Part shown: positions 17,080-25,866 of the stretch, in pieces
Layout: each line of letters begins with the position of its first letter
Position numbering within the stretch: position 1 is the stretch's first letter
NCBI GenBank assembly: GCA_016868455.1
Contig: VGGV01000004.1
Coordinates: 79,778-143,777, forward strand
Reading direction: 5' to 3'
Origin: Bacteroidota bacterium
Lineage (GTDB): Bacteria; Bacteroidota; Bacteroidia; Chitinophagales; Chitinophagaceae
Length of the DNA stretch: 64,000 nt
Made by a program: the position numbers and the translations under genes
Notes under the pieces: model-generated
Databases searched by the model: none
Seen by the model: only the letters and a program-made list of their open reading frames with translations
Told to the model about the DNA's origin: nothing

Positions 17080-17087
17080 CAAATTTA
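17080..17087 (-). promoter_or_regulatory. -7 box (TAAATTTG) upstream of the MBL hydrolase
   Basis: Exact TAnnTTTG match 23 bases before the start at 17056. AT-rich, so a chance match is possible. Confidence 0.35.
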
Positions 17088-17093
17088 GGAGAT

Positions 17094-17132
17094 TAAAAGC
17101 CCCTCTTAAGGAGGGGTTGGGGAAGGCTTTTA
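17094..17132. repeat. Intergenic palindromic element ending on the rodA stop codon
   Basis: Outer arms TAAAAGCC (17094-17101) and GGCTTTTA (17125-17132) enclose a GC-rich hairpin (CCCCTC with GAGGGG) and a GGTTGGGG segment. The right end covers the rodA stop codon. A copy of the same element lies against the mreB stop at 22228-22265. On the minus strand the outer stem could also act as a terminator. Confidence 0.6.
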
Positions 17133-18470
17133 TCTAAGCACCATCTGCCTGTCAGCATCCAGCCTTATCAGAATAAAAAGCATCATGGTGAATGTAAGCA
17201 GGGAGGTCCCCCCATAACTGATGAAGGGCAGTGGTATACCGATAACCGGAGCCAGGCCCACCGTCATGGCCATGTTGATAGCGATGTGAAAAAAGAAAAC
17301 AGAAGCTACACCATAAGCATAGCAGCGGCTGAAGGTACTTCGTTGTCGTTCGGCTATCGTTACTATCCTGAAAAGTAAAAAAAGATAAAGGCCCAAAAGA
17401 ACAATGCTTCCTGCAAATCCGAATCCCTCTCCAACCGTACAAAAGATAAAATCGGTACGCTGCTCGGGTACAAAATCATAACGGGTTTGTGTGGCATTCA
17501 GCAGGCCTTTTCCAAATACCCTGCCACTACCAATGGCAATTTTGGATTGTCTTACATTATAGCTGGTACCGCTTTCTTTCTTCTTCTTAGCATCCTCTGC
17601 AGTAAGTTCTATTTTTTTTGTTTCATAAGGATTATCCTTCCCAAAAAGATCATAGATACGCTCTACCTGGTGCTTCTGCAATACATTTTTAAAAATATAA
17701 GGCACGGCAAACCGCTGTATACCCACACAAACAATCCACAGAACAACAATACCCAACAAAAGGCCCCTGTTTCTTTTGATCTGCCGCTGATAAACATATA
17801 TGATGCCTGCAGCTATAGTTGTAAGAATGATGGCCAGCGTATTGGGCGGAATGACTATCGTTGCAACAATCAGCGCAGCAATGGCAAAACCCACCAGCAA
17901 AATAATGGAAGGTAACCCTTCCCGGTACATCACAATAAAGAACGAAAAGAAAACCAGTGCAAGGCCTGTTTCGCTTTGTAAAATAGTTAAAGCAGCCGGG
18001 AACATTACTATGGCTGCTGCTACCAGTTGTGAACGGATTTTACTAAAATCTGTTTCCGGTCTTGATAAATATTTGGCCAGCGCCAGCGCCACAAAGATTT
18101 TACAAAACTCAGCCGGCTGAAAATTGAATGCGCCCATCTTAATGATAGACTTGGTTCCCTTCACATCTGAGTGAAAAGGGAACACCAGCAACAAGGCAAC
18201 TATTCCAATTACATACCCCAGGTTGGCCGTAGCCGCAAAAAATTTACTGTCGGTCAGCAATACGAACAAGGCAAGTGCTGCACCGATGACAAAAAAGAAA
18301 AACTGTTTGCTGTAGTCTGTTTTAAAACGCAGGAAGCTCTGAATTACAGGTTCCCCTTCTTTATAAGTAGCGGCAAAAATGGCCGTAAGGCCAATGGCTA
18401 CCAGCAGCAGGTAAATACCCGCCAGGCTCCAGTCAATTCCTTTTGATATGGCAGGGTTCCGCTGGCTCAT
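17130..18470 (-). CDS. rodA: Rod shape-determining protein RodA (SEDS glycosyltransferase)
   Basis: SEDS-family peptidoglycan polymerase of 446 residues, an integral inner membrane protein with about ten helices. It works with PBP2 to build the lateral wall under MreB control. Conserved features include the lipid-II pocket region (KMGAFNFQPAEFCKI), the WxxxPEQRTDFIFCTVGEGFGF segment and the C-terminal IGIPLPFISYGGTSLL. A cytoplasmic/periplasmic insert between helices (about 255-300, charged, LFGKDNPYETKKIELTAEDA) is longer than in E. coli RodA. Its ATG overlaps the mrdA stop by four bases, showing translational coupling. Confidence 0.95.
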   Translation of the reverse strand: MSQRNPAISKGIDWSLAGIYLLLVAIGLTAIFAATYKEGEPVIQSFLRFKTDYSKQFFFFVIGAALALFVLLTDSKFFAATANLGYVIGIVALLLVFPFHSDVKGTKSIIKMGAFNFQPAEFCKIFVALALAKYLSRPETDFSKIRSQLVAAAIVMFPAALTILQSETGLALVFFSFFIVMYREGLPSIILLVGFAIAALIVATIVIPPNTLAIILTTIAAGIIYVYQRQIKRNRGLLLGIVVLWIVCVGIQRFAVPYIFKNVLQKHQVERIYDLFGKDNPYETKKIELTAEDAKKKKESGTSYNVRQSKIAIGSGRVFGKGLLNATQTRYDFVPEQRTDFIFCTVGEGFGFAGSIVLLGLYLFLLFRIVTIAERQRSTFSRCYAYGVASVFFFHIAINMAMTVGLAPVIGIPLPFISYGGTSLLTFTMMLFILIRLDADRQMVLR

Positions 18471-20599
18471 TGGTTTTTATCTGTTTTCGCAGTGTCCCGG
18501 CTGTGCACCATCCTTTTCTTTAATGTATCGGGCTGCAAAATATCCTTTCGTTCAGGCTTTTTGTTCCCGGTATCTTTTGGCGGTTTGTTTTCTTTGCGGT
18601 TGCCCGCTTTCGCCTCTGTTTCGGTCAGATTGTCTTCTGACTGAAGGGTGTCCCTGATGTTTTTCAAATCTGTTTTCAATTCCCGCTCTTCCTCTCTTAC
18701 CCGGCGGATGGAATCCCTTTGCCGCATTTTGTCCAGCATCATTTTGGGTATCAGGTTGGTGCTGATGATGCTTTCCATCCGGGGTTTCCATTTTGCTGAA
18801 ATAGTATCGTTGATATACTTCTGTATCATCAGACTCACAATAGGTGCAGCATAGGTGCCTCCAAAACGGCCTGAATTTTCCACCACACACATAATAGCAA
18901 TCTTTGGATTTTCTCTTGGTGCAAAGGCGGCAAAGAAAGAGTGGTTGGGTTGTTTCACCCCCCGGTAATAATTCTCCACCGTTCCGGTTTTGCCGCAAAT
19001 GGTAATACCTTCTACCCGTGAGCCGCGGCCGGTACCGCTTTCCATCACGCCCTGCATACCATCATGCACGACCTCAAAAATGCTGTCGGGCATATTGATC
19101 GGCACTATACGTTGCCTGAACTTTTCAAGCAAACCAAACTTATCTTCTCCTTCAATGGAATCCCCTATATGAGGTATATAATACCATCCTTTATTGGCGA
19201 TATAAGCCATTTCATTGGCCACCTGTAACGGCGTGGCTGTTACTTCGCCCTGCCCGATACTCACCGAGCGGAAAGTGCAAAAACCCCATTTGCCGGCGCC
19301 GTATTGTTTGTTGAAGAATTCGGGGGTGGGAATCATTCCTTTTTGTTCGGTAGGAACATCCACTCCCAGTTTATGCCCCAGACCAAAGGCTGACATATAA
19401 TTGTTCCAGGCCCGCAAACTGCTGTCAACCGAAGGATACCTGGGGTTATTGATCACCCGCTGCATCACATTGGCGAAATACGTATTGCAGGAATGGGTAA
19501 TACCGCTTGACAGATAAAAGGTGCCGGGGTCCAGGCATCCCATGGGTCTGGCGCTGCCACAACCATAAAATGCACCGCTGCAACTGAAAGTTGTTTTTGT
19601 CGTTATCACCCCTTCTGCCAAACCCACCAAGGCCTGCAAGGTTTTAAATGTAGAGCCTGGTGGATAGCTGGCGTTAACAGCCCGGTTCAGTAAAGGCAGC
19701 CTCGGGTCCGTATAGAGTTCAGAAAAATGTTTTCTTCTTTCTGTCCCCGTTAAGTAGCCGGGGTTATATGTAGGGCTGCTTACCATGGCAAGAATTCCTC
19801 CCGTTTTGGGGTCAATGGCAACAATAGAACCCACCTTATTGGTAAGCAGTTTTTCACCAAATTGCTGCAGTACTATATCAATACTTGTATAGAGATTGCT
19901 TCCTGCAACAGCCTCCACATCCATGGCACCCCCCTCATAAGGGCCTTGTATGCGGCTGAAATTATCTTTGATCAGGTATTGAACACCTCTTTGCCCCATT
20001 AATGCTTTTTCATAGTTGGCCTCAAGCCCCGTCATGCCGGCATAATCACCGCTCACATAACCCTCATCAGCATATTTTTTTAAATAGGTGGTATCCACCT
20101 CACCGAGATAGCCAAAAATATTCGCCCCGGCATCATAGGGATAAGAGCGGATGGGCCTTTCCTGGACATAAAATGCCTTTTCAAACCGCCAGAGGTTTTC
20201 CTGGATGCGGGCATATTTCTGGGGAGAAAGGGAAGCCTCAAATACCGAGGGTTTTTGTGAACTGTTTTTTATAATGGCTGTAATAACCCTGTCTCTGAAC
20301 TCCGCTGTATCAATTTCCATCAGCCGGCATAAAAAAAAGGTATCGATTCCTTTTAAGTGTGCCGGTGTCACCATCAGGTCATGCGTAAGAGTATTATTGA
20401 CTATTGCTTTTTTGTGCCGGTCAAACACCAGACCTCTGGGCGGATATATTGTTTTCCTCAGGATGGCATTCTCGTCGGCCATCTGCCTGAATTTGCCCGA
20501 TACCACCTGCAGGTAAAATAATTGCCCTGTGATGACAAGAATCACAACAAGAAAAATCAGTCGGATGATACGGCTTCTTGATTGGTTGAACATAGGCAT
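18467..20599 (-). CDS. mrdA: Penicillin-binding protein 2 (elongation transpeptidase)
   Basis: Class B penicillin-binding protein of 710 residues that cross-links peptidoglycan during elongation. A single N-terminal membrane anchor (about 10-32) is followed by the pedestal domain and the transpeptidase domain. Catalytic motifs are SxxK at S316-K319 (GSTFK), SxN at S370-N372 (HSCNTYF) and KTGT at 537-540. After the catalytic domain comes a charged, proline- and lysine-rich tail of about 100 residues, absent from E. coli PBP2. ATGs at 20599 and 20593 are both possible starts. It is coupled to rodA by a four-base overlap. Confidence 0.95.
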   Translation of the reverse strand: MPMFNQSRSRIIRLIFLVVILVITGQLFYLQVVSGKFRQMADENAILRKTIYPPRGLVFDRHKKAIVNNTLTHDLMVTPAHLKGIDTFFLCRLMEIDTAEFRDRVITAIIKNSSQKPSVFEASLSPQKYARIQENLWRFEKAFYVQERPIRSYPYDAGANIFGYLGEVDTTYLKKYADEGYVSGDYAGMTGLEANYEKALMGQRGVQYLIKDNFSRIQGPYEGGAMDVEAVAGSNLYTSIDIVLQQFGEKLLTNKVGSIVAIDPKTGGILAMVSSPTYNPGYLTGTERRKHFSELYTDPRLPLLNRAVNASYPPGSTFKTLQALVGLAEGVITTKTTFSCSGAFYGCGSARPMGCLDPGTFYLSSGITHSCNTYFANVMQRVINNPRYPSVDSSLRAWNNYMSAFGLGHKLGVDVPTEQKGMIPTPEFFNKQYGAGKWGFCTFRSVSIGQGEVTATPLQVANEMAYIANKGWYYIPHIGDSIEGEDKFGLLEKFRQRIVPINMPDSIFEVVHDGMQGVMESGTGRGSRVEGITICGKTGTVENYYRGVKQPNHSFFAAFAPRENPKIAIMCVVENSGRFGGTYAAPIVSLMIQKYINDTISAKWKPRMESIISTNLIPKMMLDKMRQRDSIRRVREEERELKTDLKNIRDTLQSEDNLTETEAKAGNRKENKPPKDTGNKKPERKDILQPDTLKKRMVHSRDTAKTDKNQ

Positions 20600-20734
20600 A
20601 AATGGAAATACAAATATGAAGAATGAGATGAGAAGTTGGAAATCACTTACAGTTGTGCAAAGTACGAATTGGGAAATGCCCTTTCCAAATCCGGGCGGGA
20701 ATATAATTTCTTTTAAGAAAAATTTCTGTTCCGG

Positions 20735-21268
20735 TTACGCCGTATTTGTCCGGAAGCGGAGTTTTCTCGGAAACAACAGCTCTGCAGTAAAAATGAGGAG
20801 CATACTGATGCCGGTAGTGGCAACTATCTTGATAATGAAATCAAGGAAACTGCCAAAACTCAGCCACTCCAGCAACACCATATACCCATGGTGCAGCAGG
20901 GTAAGAACAAAAACATATACCGCATAAGGTGTCCACTGCATGGCCATGGGCGAAGGCTCACGGTAGTTGAACTCTGAGCTGTCTTTGGGTGTGAGGATAT
21001 TGATGATAAAAGGCCGTACATAAGCTATCAGGGTGCAGGCGGCGGCATGCAGCCCGGGTGTCATTGTAAAATAATCCAGGGTCAGCCCGGTGAGAAACCC
21101 GATCACCAGCAGCCATTGTCTTGAAACCGAAAAAGGCAGCCACAGGATAAACAGGTAGTAGAGATAGGGGGTAATGAAGCGGTGCAGGTGGGGTATTTTG
21201 TTCAGCACATATACCTGTACCAGTATGAAGAAAATAAAGCGGGTAATATTTTTTAAAAAATCGTTCAC
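20735..21268 (-). CDS. mreD: Rod shape-determining protein MreD
   Basis: A 177-residue polytopic membrane protein with about five to six helices and little conserved sequence, as is usual for MreD. Assignment rests on size, topology and its place between mreC and mrdA. It overlaps the mreC stop by four bases (ATGA), so mreC and mreD are translationally coupled. The 135-base gap to mrdA shows only a short GGAAA/TTTCC hairpin near 20672 and no clear promoter. Confidence 0.88.
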   Translation of the reverse strand: MNDFLKNITRFIFFILVQVYVLNKIPHLHRFITPYLYYLFILWLPFSVSRQWLLVIGFLTGLTLDYFTMTPGLHAAACTLIAYVRPFIINILTPKDSSEFNYREPSPMAMQWTPYAVYVFVLTLLHHGYMVLLEWLSFGSFLDFIIKIVATTGISMLLIFTAELLFPRKLRFRTNTA

Positions 21269-22143
21269 CTGGGGTTTTTGGGGGCCGTTTCCATTTTCTT
21301 TTTGGTTTCCTGGTTCAGCCGGGTCTGTTCGGCATAGTCGGTATTCTCCAGTATAAATACCTGCTGGAGGTTATTAAAATTAGCCGCCGTTTTTATTTTC
21401 AGCTGGTACATGCCGGTGGTATTATCCAGATTAATATCTGCAACAGTTCCAATCATGTAGCCGGGAGGATAGTTGAATGATACAGGGCTGGTAAGCACCG
21501 TGTCCCCCTTTTTTACTTCCACTGTTTTGGGAATTTTCTTCAGTATGAGGTAGCGGGGATCTTTGCCATCCCACTCCGCTGTGCCGAAATCGCCGCTTCG
21601 TTTTAACGAGGCGCTCACAGAGTTTTGAACATGCAGGAGGCTCATCACCTGGGCAAAATTCGGGCTGGTATTTACCACCACTCCCACCACAGCTCCTTCA
21701 GAGCTTATTACGGCCATATTGTCTTTAATTCCCTGGCTGCTGCCCCGGTTTACCTGTATAAAATTTTTCTGTGAATTGGCCGTATTATATATAACCGTTG
21801 CCGTACGGGAAAGGTAGCGGCGGTAATTGCCCAATGTATCATAAGGTATTGAATCCTGAACAAATCTGACCGAAGTATCATGCCGGGAAAAATTGCCGGG
21901 CAACAGGTTGACCAGCGAATCATTCAGGCGGTGCACCCTTCGGTTCTCCTCTTTCAGAGAAAAATAATCCTCCACCTTATTGTATTGGGTGTTGATTCTT
22001 CCGGTTACTTCGTTGGCCACTCCCAGAAATTTGGCCCGGTGAAACCGGTTATAGTTAACCAGGAACCACAGCGCCACCCCCTGCAAGATCAGGAAAGTGA
22101 AAAAGGTTCTGTACCGGCGAAGGAATAGAAAAACATTTCGCAT
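21265..22143 (-). CDS. mreC: Rod shape-determining protein MreC
   Basis: A 292-residue bitopic protein: short cytoplasmic N-terminus, one membrane helix (about 12-30), a coiled-coil (about 55-85) and the periplasmic beta-barrel domains. Conserved MreC segments include VNRGSSQGIKDNMAVISSEGAVVGVV and the GDTVLTSP...YPPGYMIGTV region. It links MreB to the wall synthases. The short basic C-terminal tail is strain-specific. It lies downstream of mreB, separated by a 122-base gap with two repeat elements. Confidence 0.94.
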   Translation of the reverse strand: MRNVFLFLRRYRTFFTFLILQGVALWFLVNYNRFHRAKFLGVANEVTGRINTQYNKVEDYFSLKEENRRVHRLNDSLVNLLPGNFSRHDTSVRFVQDSIPYDTLGNYRRYLSRTATVIYNTANSQKNFIQVNRGSSQGIKDNMAVISSEGAVVGVVVNTSPNFAQVMSLLHVQNSVSASLKRSGDFGTAEWDGKDPRYLILKKIPKTVEVKKGDTVLTSPVSFNYPPGYMIGTVADINLDNTTGMYQLKIKTAANFNNLQQVFILENTDYAEQTRLNQETKKKMETAPKNPR

Positions 22144-22144
22144 A

Positions 22145-22168
22145 CCCCTAACCCCTAAAGGGGAATTT
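22145..22168. repeat. Short palindromic element CCCCTAAAGGGG upstream of mreC
   Basis: CCCCTAACCCC precedes a perfect CCCCTAAAGGGG palindrome (22152-22163) immediately next to the mreC start codon. It resembles short dispersed intergenic repeats I know from other Bacteroidota genomes. Confidence 0.5.
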
Positions 22169-22227
22169 TAGAAAAGTCTTTATAGCTTGAATTTTCAAAC
22201 GTTTAGAAAATTTATTTTACGCGGGGT

Positions 22228-22265
22228 CTTCTTTAGCCCCTCCTTCGGAGGGGTTTGGGGAGGCC
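22228..22265. repeat. Intergenic palindromic element abutting the mreB stop codon
   Basis: CCCCTCC (22231-22237) pairs with GGAGGGG across a three-base TTC loop, followed by TTTGGGGAGGCCTT running to the base before the mreB stop. It matches the element at 17094-17132 in the order GCCCCTC, loop, GGAGGGG, TTGGGG, AGGC-like end. Confidence 0.6.
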
Positions 22266-23291
22266 TTACCTCATTACAAAAGGATATTTGTCATAATTCT
22301 TCAATGCAATTCCCGTGCCCCGAACTACACTTTTCAGGGGATCATCGGCTACATGCACAGGCAGCTTTATTTTGTTGCTGAGCCGCTTGTCAAGGCCCCG
22401 TAACAGGGCTCCGCCGCCGGTGATATAAAGGCCACGGCGGTAAATATCGGCTGCCAGCTCCGGCGGGGTTTGCTCCAGCGCTTTCAGGATGGCTTCTTCA
22501 ATTTTGAAGATACTTTTATCCAGCGCCTCAGCAATTTCCTGATAGCTTACCATAATTTGCTTGGGTATGCCGGTCACCAGGTCACGACCATTCACCGGAA
22601 AATCATCAGGCGGATTATCTATCTCCTTCATGGCGGCGCCTACCTGTATCTTGATTTGTTCGGCTGTACGTTCGCCAATCAAAAGACTGTGGTAGCGGCG
22701 CAGGGCTTCCATTATGTCGGCGGTCAACTCATCCCCGGCTATGCGGATGCTCTGGTCGCACACAATACCGGCAAGGGCAATTACGGTGATGCCTGTTGTG
22801 CCGCCTCCAATGTCAATGATCATATTACCCACCGGCTCTTCCACATCAATGCCAATACCCAGCGCAGCAGCCATGGGTTCATGGATCAGATAAACTTCCT
22901 TGGCCCCGGCCTGTTCGGCGCTGTCCCGTACGGCCCTTTTTTCTACTTCCGTAATCGAAGAGGGAATGCAGATCATCATCCGCCAGCTGGGGGGGAACAG
23001 CGGTTTTTTGGGGTACACCAGTTTGATCAGTTCCCGGATCATCAGCTCTGCTGCGTTGAAGTCGGCAATTACCCCGTCTTTAAGCGGACGCACCGTACGG
23101 ATGCTTTCATGGGTTTTCTCATGCATCATCAACGCCTTTTTACCCACAGCCAGCACCTCTTTGGGGTTGTTGCGGTTCAGGGCTACAATGCTCGGTTCGT
23201 TCACCACTACTTCGTCGTTATGTATGATGAGGGTATTGGCGGTACCCAGGTCGATGGCTATTTCTTGAGTAAACCAGTTAAAAAGTCCCAT
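22266..23291 (-). CDS. mreB: Cell shape-determining actin homologue MreB
   Basis: Bacterial actin of 341 residues that polymerises on the inner membrane face and steers lateral wall growth. The N-terminal FTQEIAIDLGTANT (phosphate 1), IDIGGGTTGI (phosphate 2) and TGGGALLRGLD (adenosine) motifs of the actin fold are all present. The N-terminus begins MGLFNWF, an amphipathic start suited to membrane binding. It is the first gene of the mreB-mreC-mreD-mrdA-rodA series; the 181-base upstream gap holds a palindromic repeat and an imperfect -7 box (CACCTTTG, 23339-23346). Confidence 0.97.
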   Translation of the reverse strand: MGLFNWFTQEIAIDLGTANTLIIHNDEVVVNEPSIVALNRNNPKEVLAVGKKALMMHEKTHESIRTVRPLKDGVIADFNAAELMIRELIKLVYPKKPLFPPSWRMMICIPSSITEVEKRAVRDSAEQAGAKEVYLIHEPMAAALGIGIDVEEPVGNMIIDIGGGTTGITVIALAGIVCDQSIRIAGDELTADIMEALRRYHSLLIGERTAEQIKIQVGAAMKEIDNPPDDFPVNGRDLVTGIPKQIMVSYQEIAEALDKSIFKIEEAILKALEQTPPELAADIYRRGLYITGGGALLRGLDKRLSNKIKLPVHVADDPLKSVVRGTGIALKNYDKYPFVMR

Positions 23292-23310
23292 TCAATTTCT
23301 ATCGGATTTT

Positions 23311-23332
23311 ACCTGCCTACCGGCAGGCAGGT
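23311..23332. repeat. Near-perfect palindrome upstream of mreB
   Basis: ACCTGCCTACC pairs with GGCAGGCAGGT with one mismatch over 11 bases and no loop. This GC-rich palindrome resembles a dispersed repeat type common in Bacteroidota intergenic regions and lies in the mreB leader. Confidence 0.5.
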
Positions 23333-23450
23333 TGAGGGCAAAGGTGGAGGAAATTATCTGAATTAGCAAAGGGATAGCCATGCAGCAGAAAGATTTTTCA
23401 CAGTGGTAATCGGCAGGTTTATTTCTCTTAACTTCTCATGCCGGTATCTG

Positions 23451-23458
23451 TATTTTTG
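23451..23458 (+). promoter_or_regulatory. -7 box (TATTTTTG) upstream of the TSUP permease
   Basis: Exact TAnnTTTG match 14 bases upstream of the ATG at 23473; no convincing -33 TTG. Confidence 0.4.
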
Positions 23459-23472
23459 TCCGGGCTTCTGTC

Positions 23473-24246
23473 ATGGAAATTTTACTGATTTGTATTGCCG
23501 CTTTTTTTGCATCCGGTCTTACTTTGTTTTCGGGGTTTGGCCTTGGTACATTATTGCTTCCGGTATTCGGACTCTTCTTCCCGCTGGAGATAGCTGTTGC
23601 CATGACGGCCATCGTACACTTCCTCAATAATATTTTCAAACTGATGCTTTTTAAAAAACATATCAGCCGTTCGGTTTTGCTTCGCTTCGGTATCCCTTCT
23701 GTAGCGGCGGCTGTTGCCGGCGCCTTGCTGCTGGACCGGCTTGGGAAAAGCCTGCCGATTGCCGAATACAACCTTGGCGGGAATATGCATTCTATTACAG
23801 CATTAAAAATTGTGATTGGCTCCCTGCTTCTTGTGTTTGCCTGCTTTGAGCTGATACCCCGGCTAAAGAATCTGACAATGCCTGAAAAGTATTTACCTGC
23901 AGGAGGACTTCTGAGCGGTTTTTTTGGCGGGCTGAGCGGACACCAGGGAGCCCTGAGAAGCATGTTTCTCTTACGCCTGCGATTATCGAAAGAACAATTT
24001 ATTGCCACCGGTGTTGCCATTGCCTGCCTGATAGATGTATCGAGACTTAGCGTATATGCCGTTAATATCAGAAAAACGGCTGATTCGCTAAACTATTACT
24101 GGCTGGCCGCTGCCGCAATTTCAGCTTTTGCCGGTGCATGGATTGGAAACAGACTGCTTAAAAAAATTACCATTACTTTACTGCAATATTTCGTTGCCAT
24201 ATTTATCATTCTGTTTTCCATTGCTTTAATTGCAGGGCTGGTATAG
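23473..24246 (+). CDS. TSUP-family permease (TauE/SafE sulfite exporter family)
   Basis: A 257-residue inner membrane protein with about eight helices arranged as two similar halves, each with the family glycine signature (LTLFSGFGLGTLLLPVFGLFFP and PAGGLLSGFFGGLSGHQGALRS). TSUP members export or import sulfite, sulfoacetate or other small organic anions. Nothing nearby indicates the substrate. It is a single gene with its own -7 box, divergent from mreB. Confidence 0.85.
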   Translation: MEILLICIAAFFASGLTLFSGFGLGTLLLPVFGLFFPLEIAVAMTAIVHFLNNIFKLMLFKKHISRSVLLRFGIPSVAAAVAGALLLDRLGKSLPIAEYNLGGNMHSITALKIVIGSLLLVFACFELIPRLKNLTMPEKYLPAGGLLSGFFGGLSGHQGALRSMFLLRLRLSKEQFIATGVAIACLIDVSRLSVYAVNIRKTADSLNYYWLAAAAISAFAGAWIGNRLLKKITITLLQYFVAIFIILFSIALIAGLV

Positions 24247-24325
24247 CAATGCTGCTTACTACCTGGTTTTGGCACAATAATGGCTAAAGTGGCCATGAAA
24301 AATCTATTTATTTAAAGGGTATTTT

Positions 24326-24793
24326 ATGAGAAACAGCTTTGGGGCTATTATTACTTTATTTATTGTTTCTGTTTCGCAGGCCCAGAGCAAAAGCGCCAAC
24401 AGTTCCTCCTACAGAACTGCATTGGGGGTGAAAGTATGGGATGGCGGCGGAATAGCATTTAAGCATTTTCTGCACAGTAACGGGGCCCTTGAGCTTATCG
24501 GGTATTTCTGGAACCGCGGTTCAAGAATTACCGGGCTTTATGAAATTCATGGGCCCATCAGCGGGGCAACCGGTTTGAAATGGTACATCGGCCCCGGTGC
24601 TCACATCGGTTTTTATAATACCAAGTTTGGAGATGGTTCCTTTATTGGAATAGATGGGGTGATTGGCCTGGATTATAAATTCAACGGCGCCCCCATCAAT
24701 ATTTCGCTTGACTGGCAGCCATCGATTGAATTTGGGAATAACCGGGGTTTTGTAAGCAGCTGGGGCGGGCTGGGAATACGTTATACTTTTTAG
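24326..24793 (+). CDS. Small outer-membrane beta-barrel-like protein
   Basis: A 155-residue protein with a signal peptide (cleavage near SQAQS). The mature part alternates glycine- and aromatic-rich strands (YRTALGVKVWDGGGIAFKHFL, LEIGYFWNRG-like, TGLKWYIGPGAHIGFY) and ends with LGIRYTF, a typical outer-membrane barrel end with a terminal phenylalanine. It is of the size of an eight-stranded barrel. No specific function can be assigned. It converges with the tryptophan dioxygenase gene, 12 bases away. Confidence 0.7.
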   Translation: MRNSFGAIITLFIVSVSQAQSKSANSSSYRTALGVKVWDGGGIAFKHFLHSNGALELIGYFWNRGSRITGLYEIHGPISGATGLKWYIGPGAHIGFYNTKFGDGSFIGIDGVIGLDYKFNGAPINISLDWQPSIEFGNNRGFVSSWGGLGIRYTF

Positions 24794-24805
24794 GCATCAT
24801 CATTT

Positions 24806-25822
24806 TTAGTCTGTTTCAAACCCCAGTTTCTTTTCAACAGCGGGGGGAAGCGCCGGCAATTTTCTTCTTTCAATGAGAAAACTGTTTAACTGTGCTATTT
24901 CTTTAAAGATATAATGCTTGTCTGCTGCTGCTTTTAAATAATCTTTTCCGCTGCTGCCCCCAGTTCCGATCCGGGTACCAATCATCCGGTGCACCATATT
25001 CATGTGGCGATAGCGCCAGCTGCTAAGTTGTTCATCAATTTCAAGCAGGCAATTCAATAATTGAAAAGGCAGTTGCAGCAAAGGGTAGCCCCGGTACAGC
25101 ATAATAAATAAAGCTGCCCGGCAGGCTGCAGCAGATAACATACGCTGCGGATCATCGTGGCCAAACAGTTCATCAAATGCGGCAATATTATCTTTCTCGG
25201 CATCAGCCAGGCTGTCTCCATAAAGATTGCGGTAATTATCCCAAAAAGATTTTTTTCCCTCTTCCTTTTGAAGAGGCCAGGAAGGGGCCAAAGGCATGCG
25301 TTCAAGCCAGTTATTCACCAGCTGGAGTAAAGAATTTCCGCTCTCGGCTCTCTTAATTATCGTCACATGTTCGGGTCTGAGCTGGGCTGTATAGTGTTCC
25401 TTGCCATGCCGCTGTTCAAATTTCAACCCCAGTTTTGCTTCCAGCTCTTTGAACTGCCAGCTTTGAAAACCGGATGCCGGCCGGAGCAGATCCCGGAAGT
25501 CGAGAAAGTCCATGGGTGTCATGGTTTCCATAATGTCTATCTGGTGAACAAGTACCCTTAATATTGTAACACAGCGGTTGAGACGGTGAACAACAGTTTG
25601 CAATTCAGGTGAATTATCATTGAGCGACGGCTTGCTCAAGATGGAGACTACTGAGTCCGCTTCATGATGCAGTTGTTTAAACCACAATTCATAAGCCTGA
25701 TGAATGATGATGAACAGCATTTCATCATGCGCAGAAAGGTTACGTTTATCGCTTTCCGGCGACTGGGCGTTGAGTATCTTGTCTAACTGGAGATAGTCGT
25801 GGTAATGAACTTCTGCGGGCAT
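24806..25822 (-). CDS. kynA: Tryptophan 2,3-dioxygenase
   Basis: Heme enzyme of 338 residues that opens the indole ring of tryptophan to N-formylkynurenine, the first step of the kynurenine route. The N-terminal YHDYLQLDKIL...HDEMLFIIIHQAYELWFKQLHHE segment binds substrate; the axial heme histidine is in RHMNMVHRMIGTR and the loop GTGGSSGKDYL follows. Length fits Bacteroidota homologues. No other kynurenine pathway gene is in the window. A -7 box TACATTTG lies 15 bases upstream. Confidence 0.95.
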   Translation of the reverse strand: MPAEVHYHDYLQLDKILNAQSPESDKRNLSAHDEMLFIIIHQAYELWFKQLHHEADSVVSILSKPSLNDNSPELQTVVHRLNRCVTILRVLVHQIDIMETMTPMDFLDFRDLLRPASGFQSWQFKELEAKLGLKFEQRHGKEHYTAQLRPEHVTIIKRAESGNSLLQLVNNWLERMPLAPSWPLQKEEGKKSFWDNYRNLYGDSLADAEKDNIAAFDELFGHDDPQRMLSAAACRAALFIMLYRGYPLLQLPFQLLNCLLEIDEQLSSWRYRHMNMVHRMIGTRIGTGGSSGKDYLKAAADKHYIFKEIAQLNSFLIERRKLPALPPAVEKKLGFETD

Positions 25823-25836
25823 GGCAGGCGTTTTTG

Positions 25837-25844
25837 CAAATGTA
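25837..25844 (-). promoter_or_regulatory. -7 box (TACATTTG) upstream of tryptophan 2,3-dioxygenase
   Basis: Exact TAnnTTTG match in the 44-base gap between purD and the dioxygenase gene, so the dioxygenase need not depend on purD transcription. Confidence 0.4.
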
Positions 25845-25866
25845 GTTGTCCTTGTTAACAGTTCAG

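Noticed and set aside
20672..20686. GGAAATGCCCTTTCC hairpin between mreD and mrdA as a terminator
   Set aside because: The stem has only five base pairs and lacks a T-run on the minus strand.
22470..23366. A 298-codon open frame antisense to mreB
   Set aside because: It mirrors the strongly conserved mreB coding sequence, shows the cysteine/histidine/phenylalanine-rich composition of an antisense frame, and has no start context.
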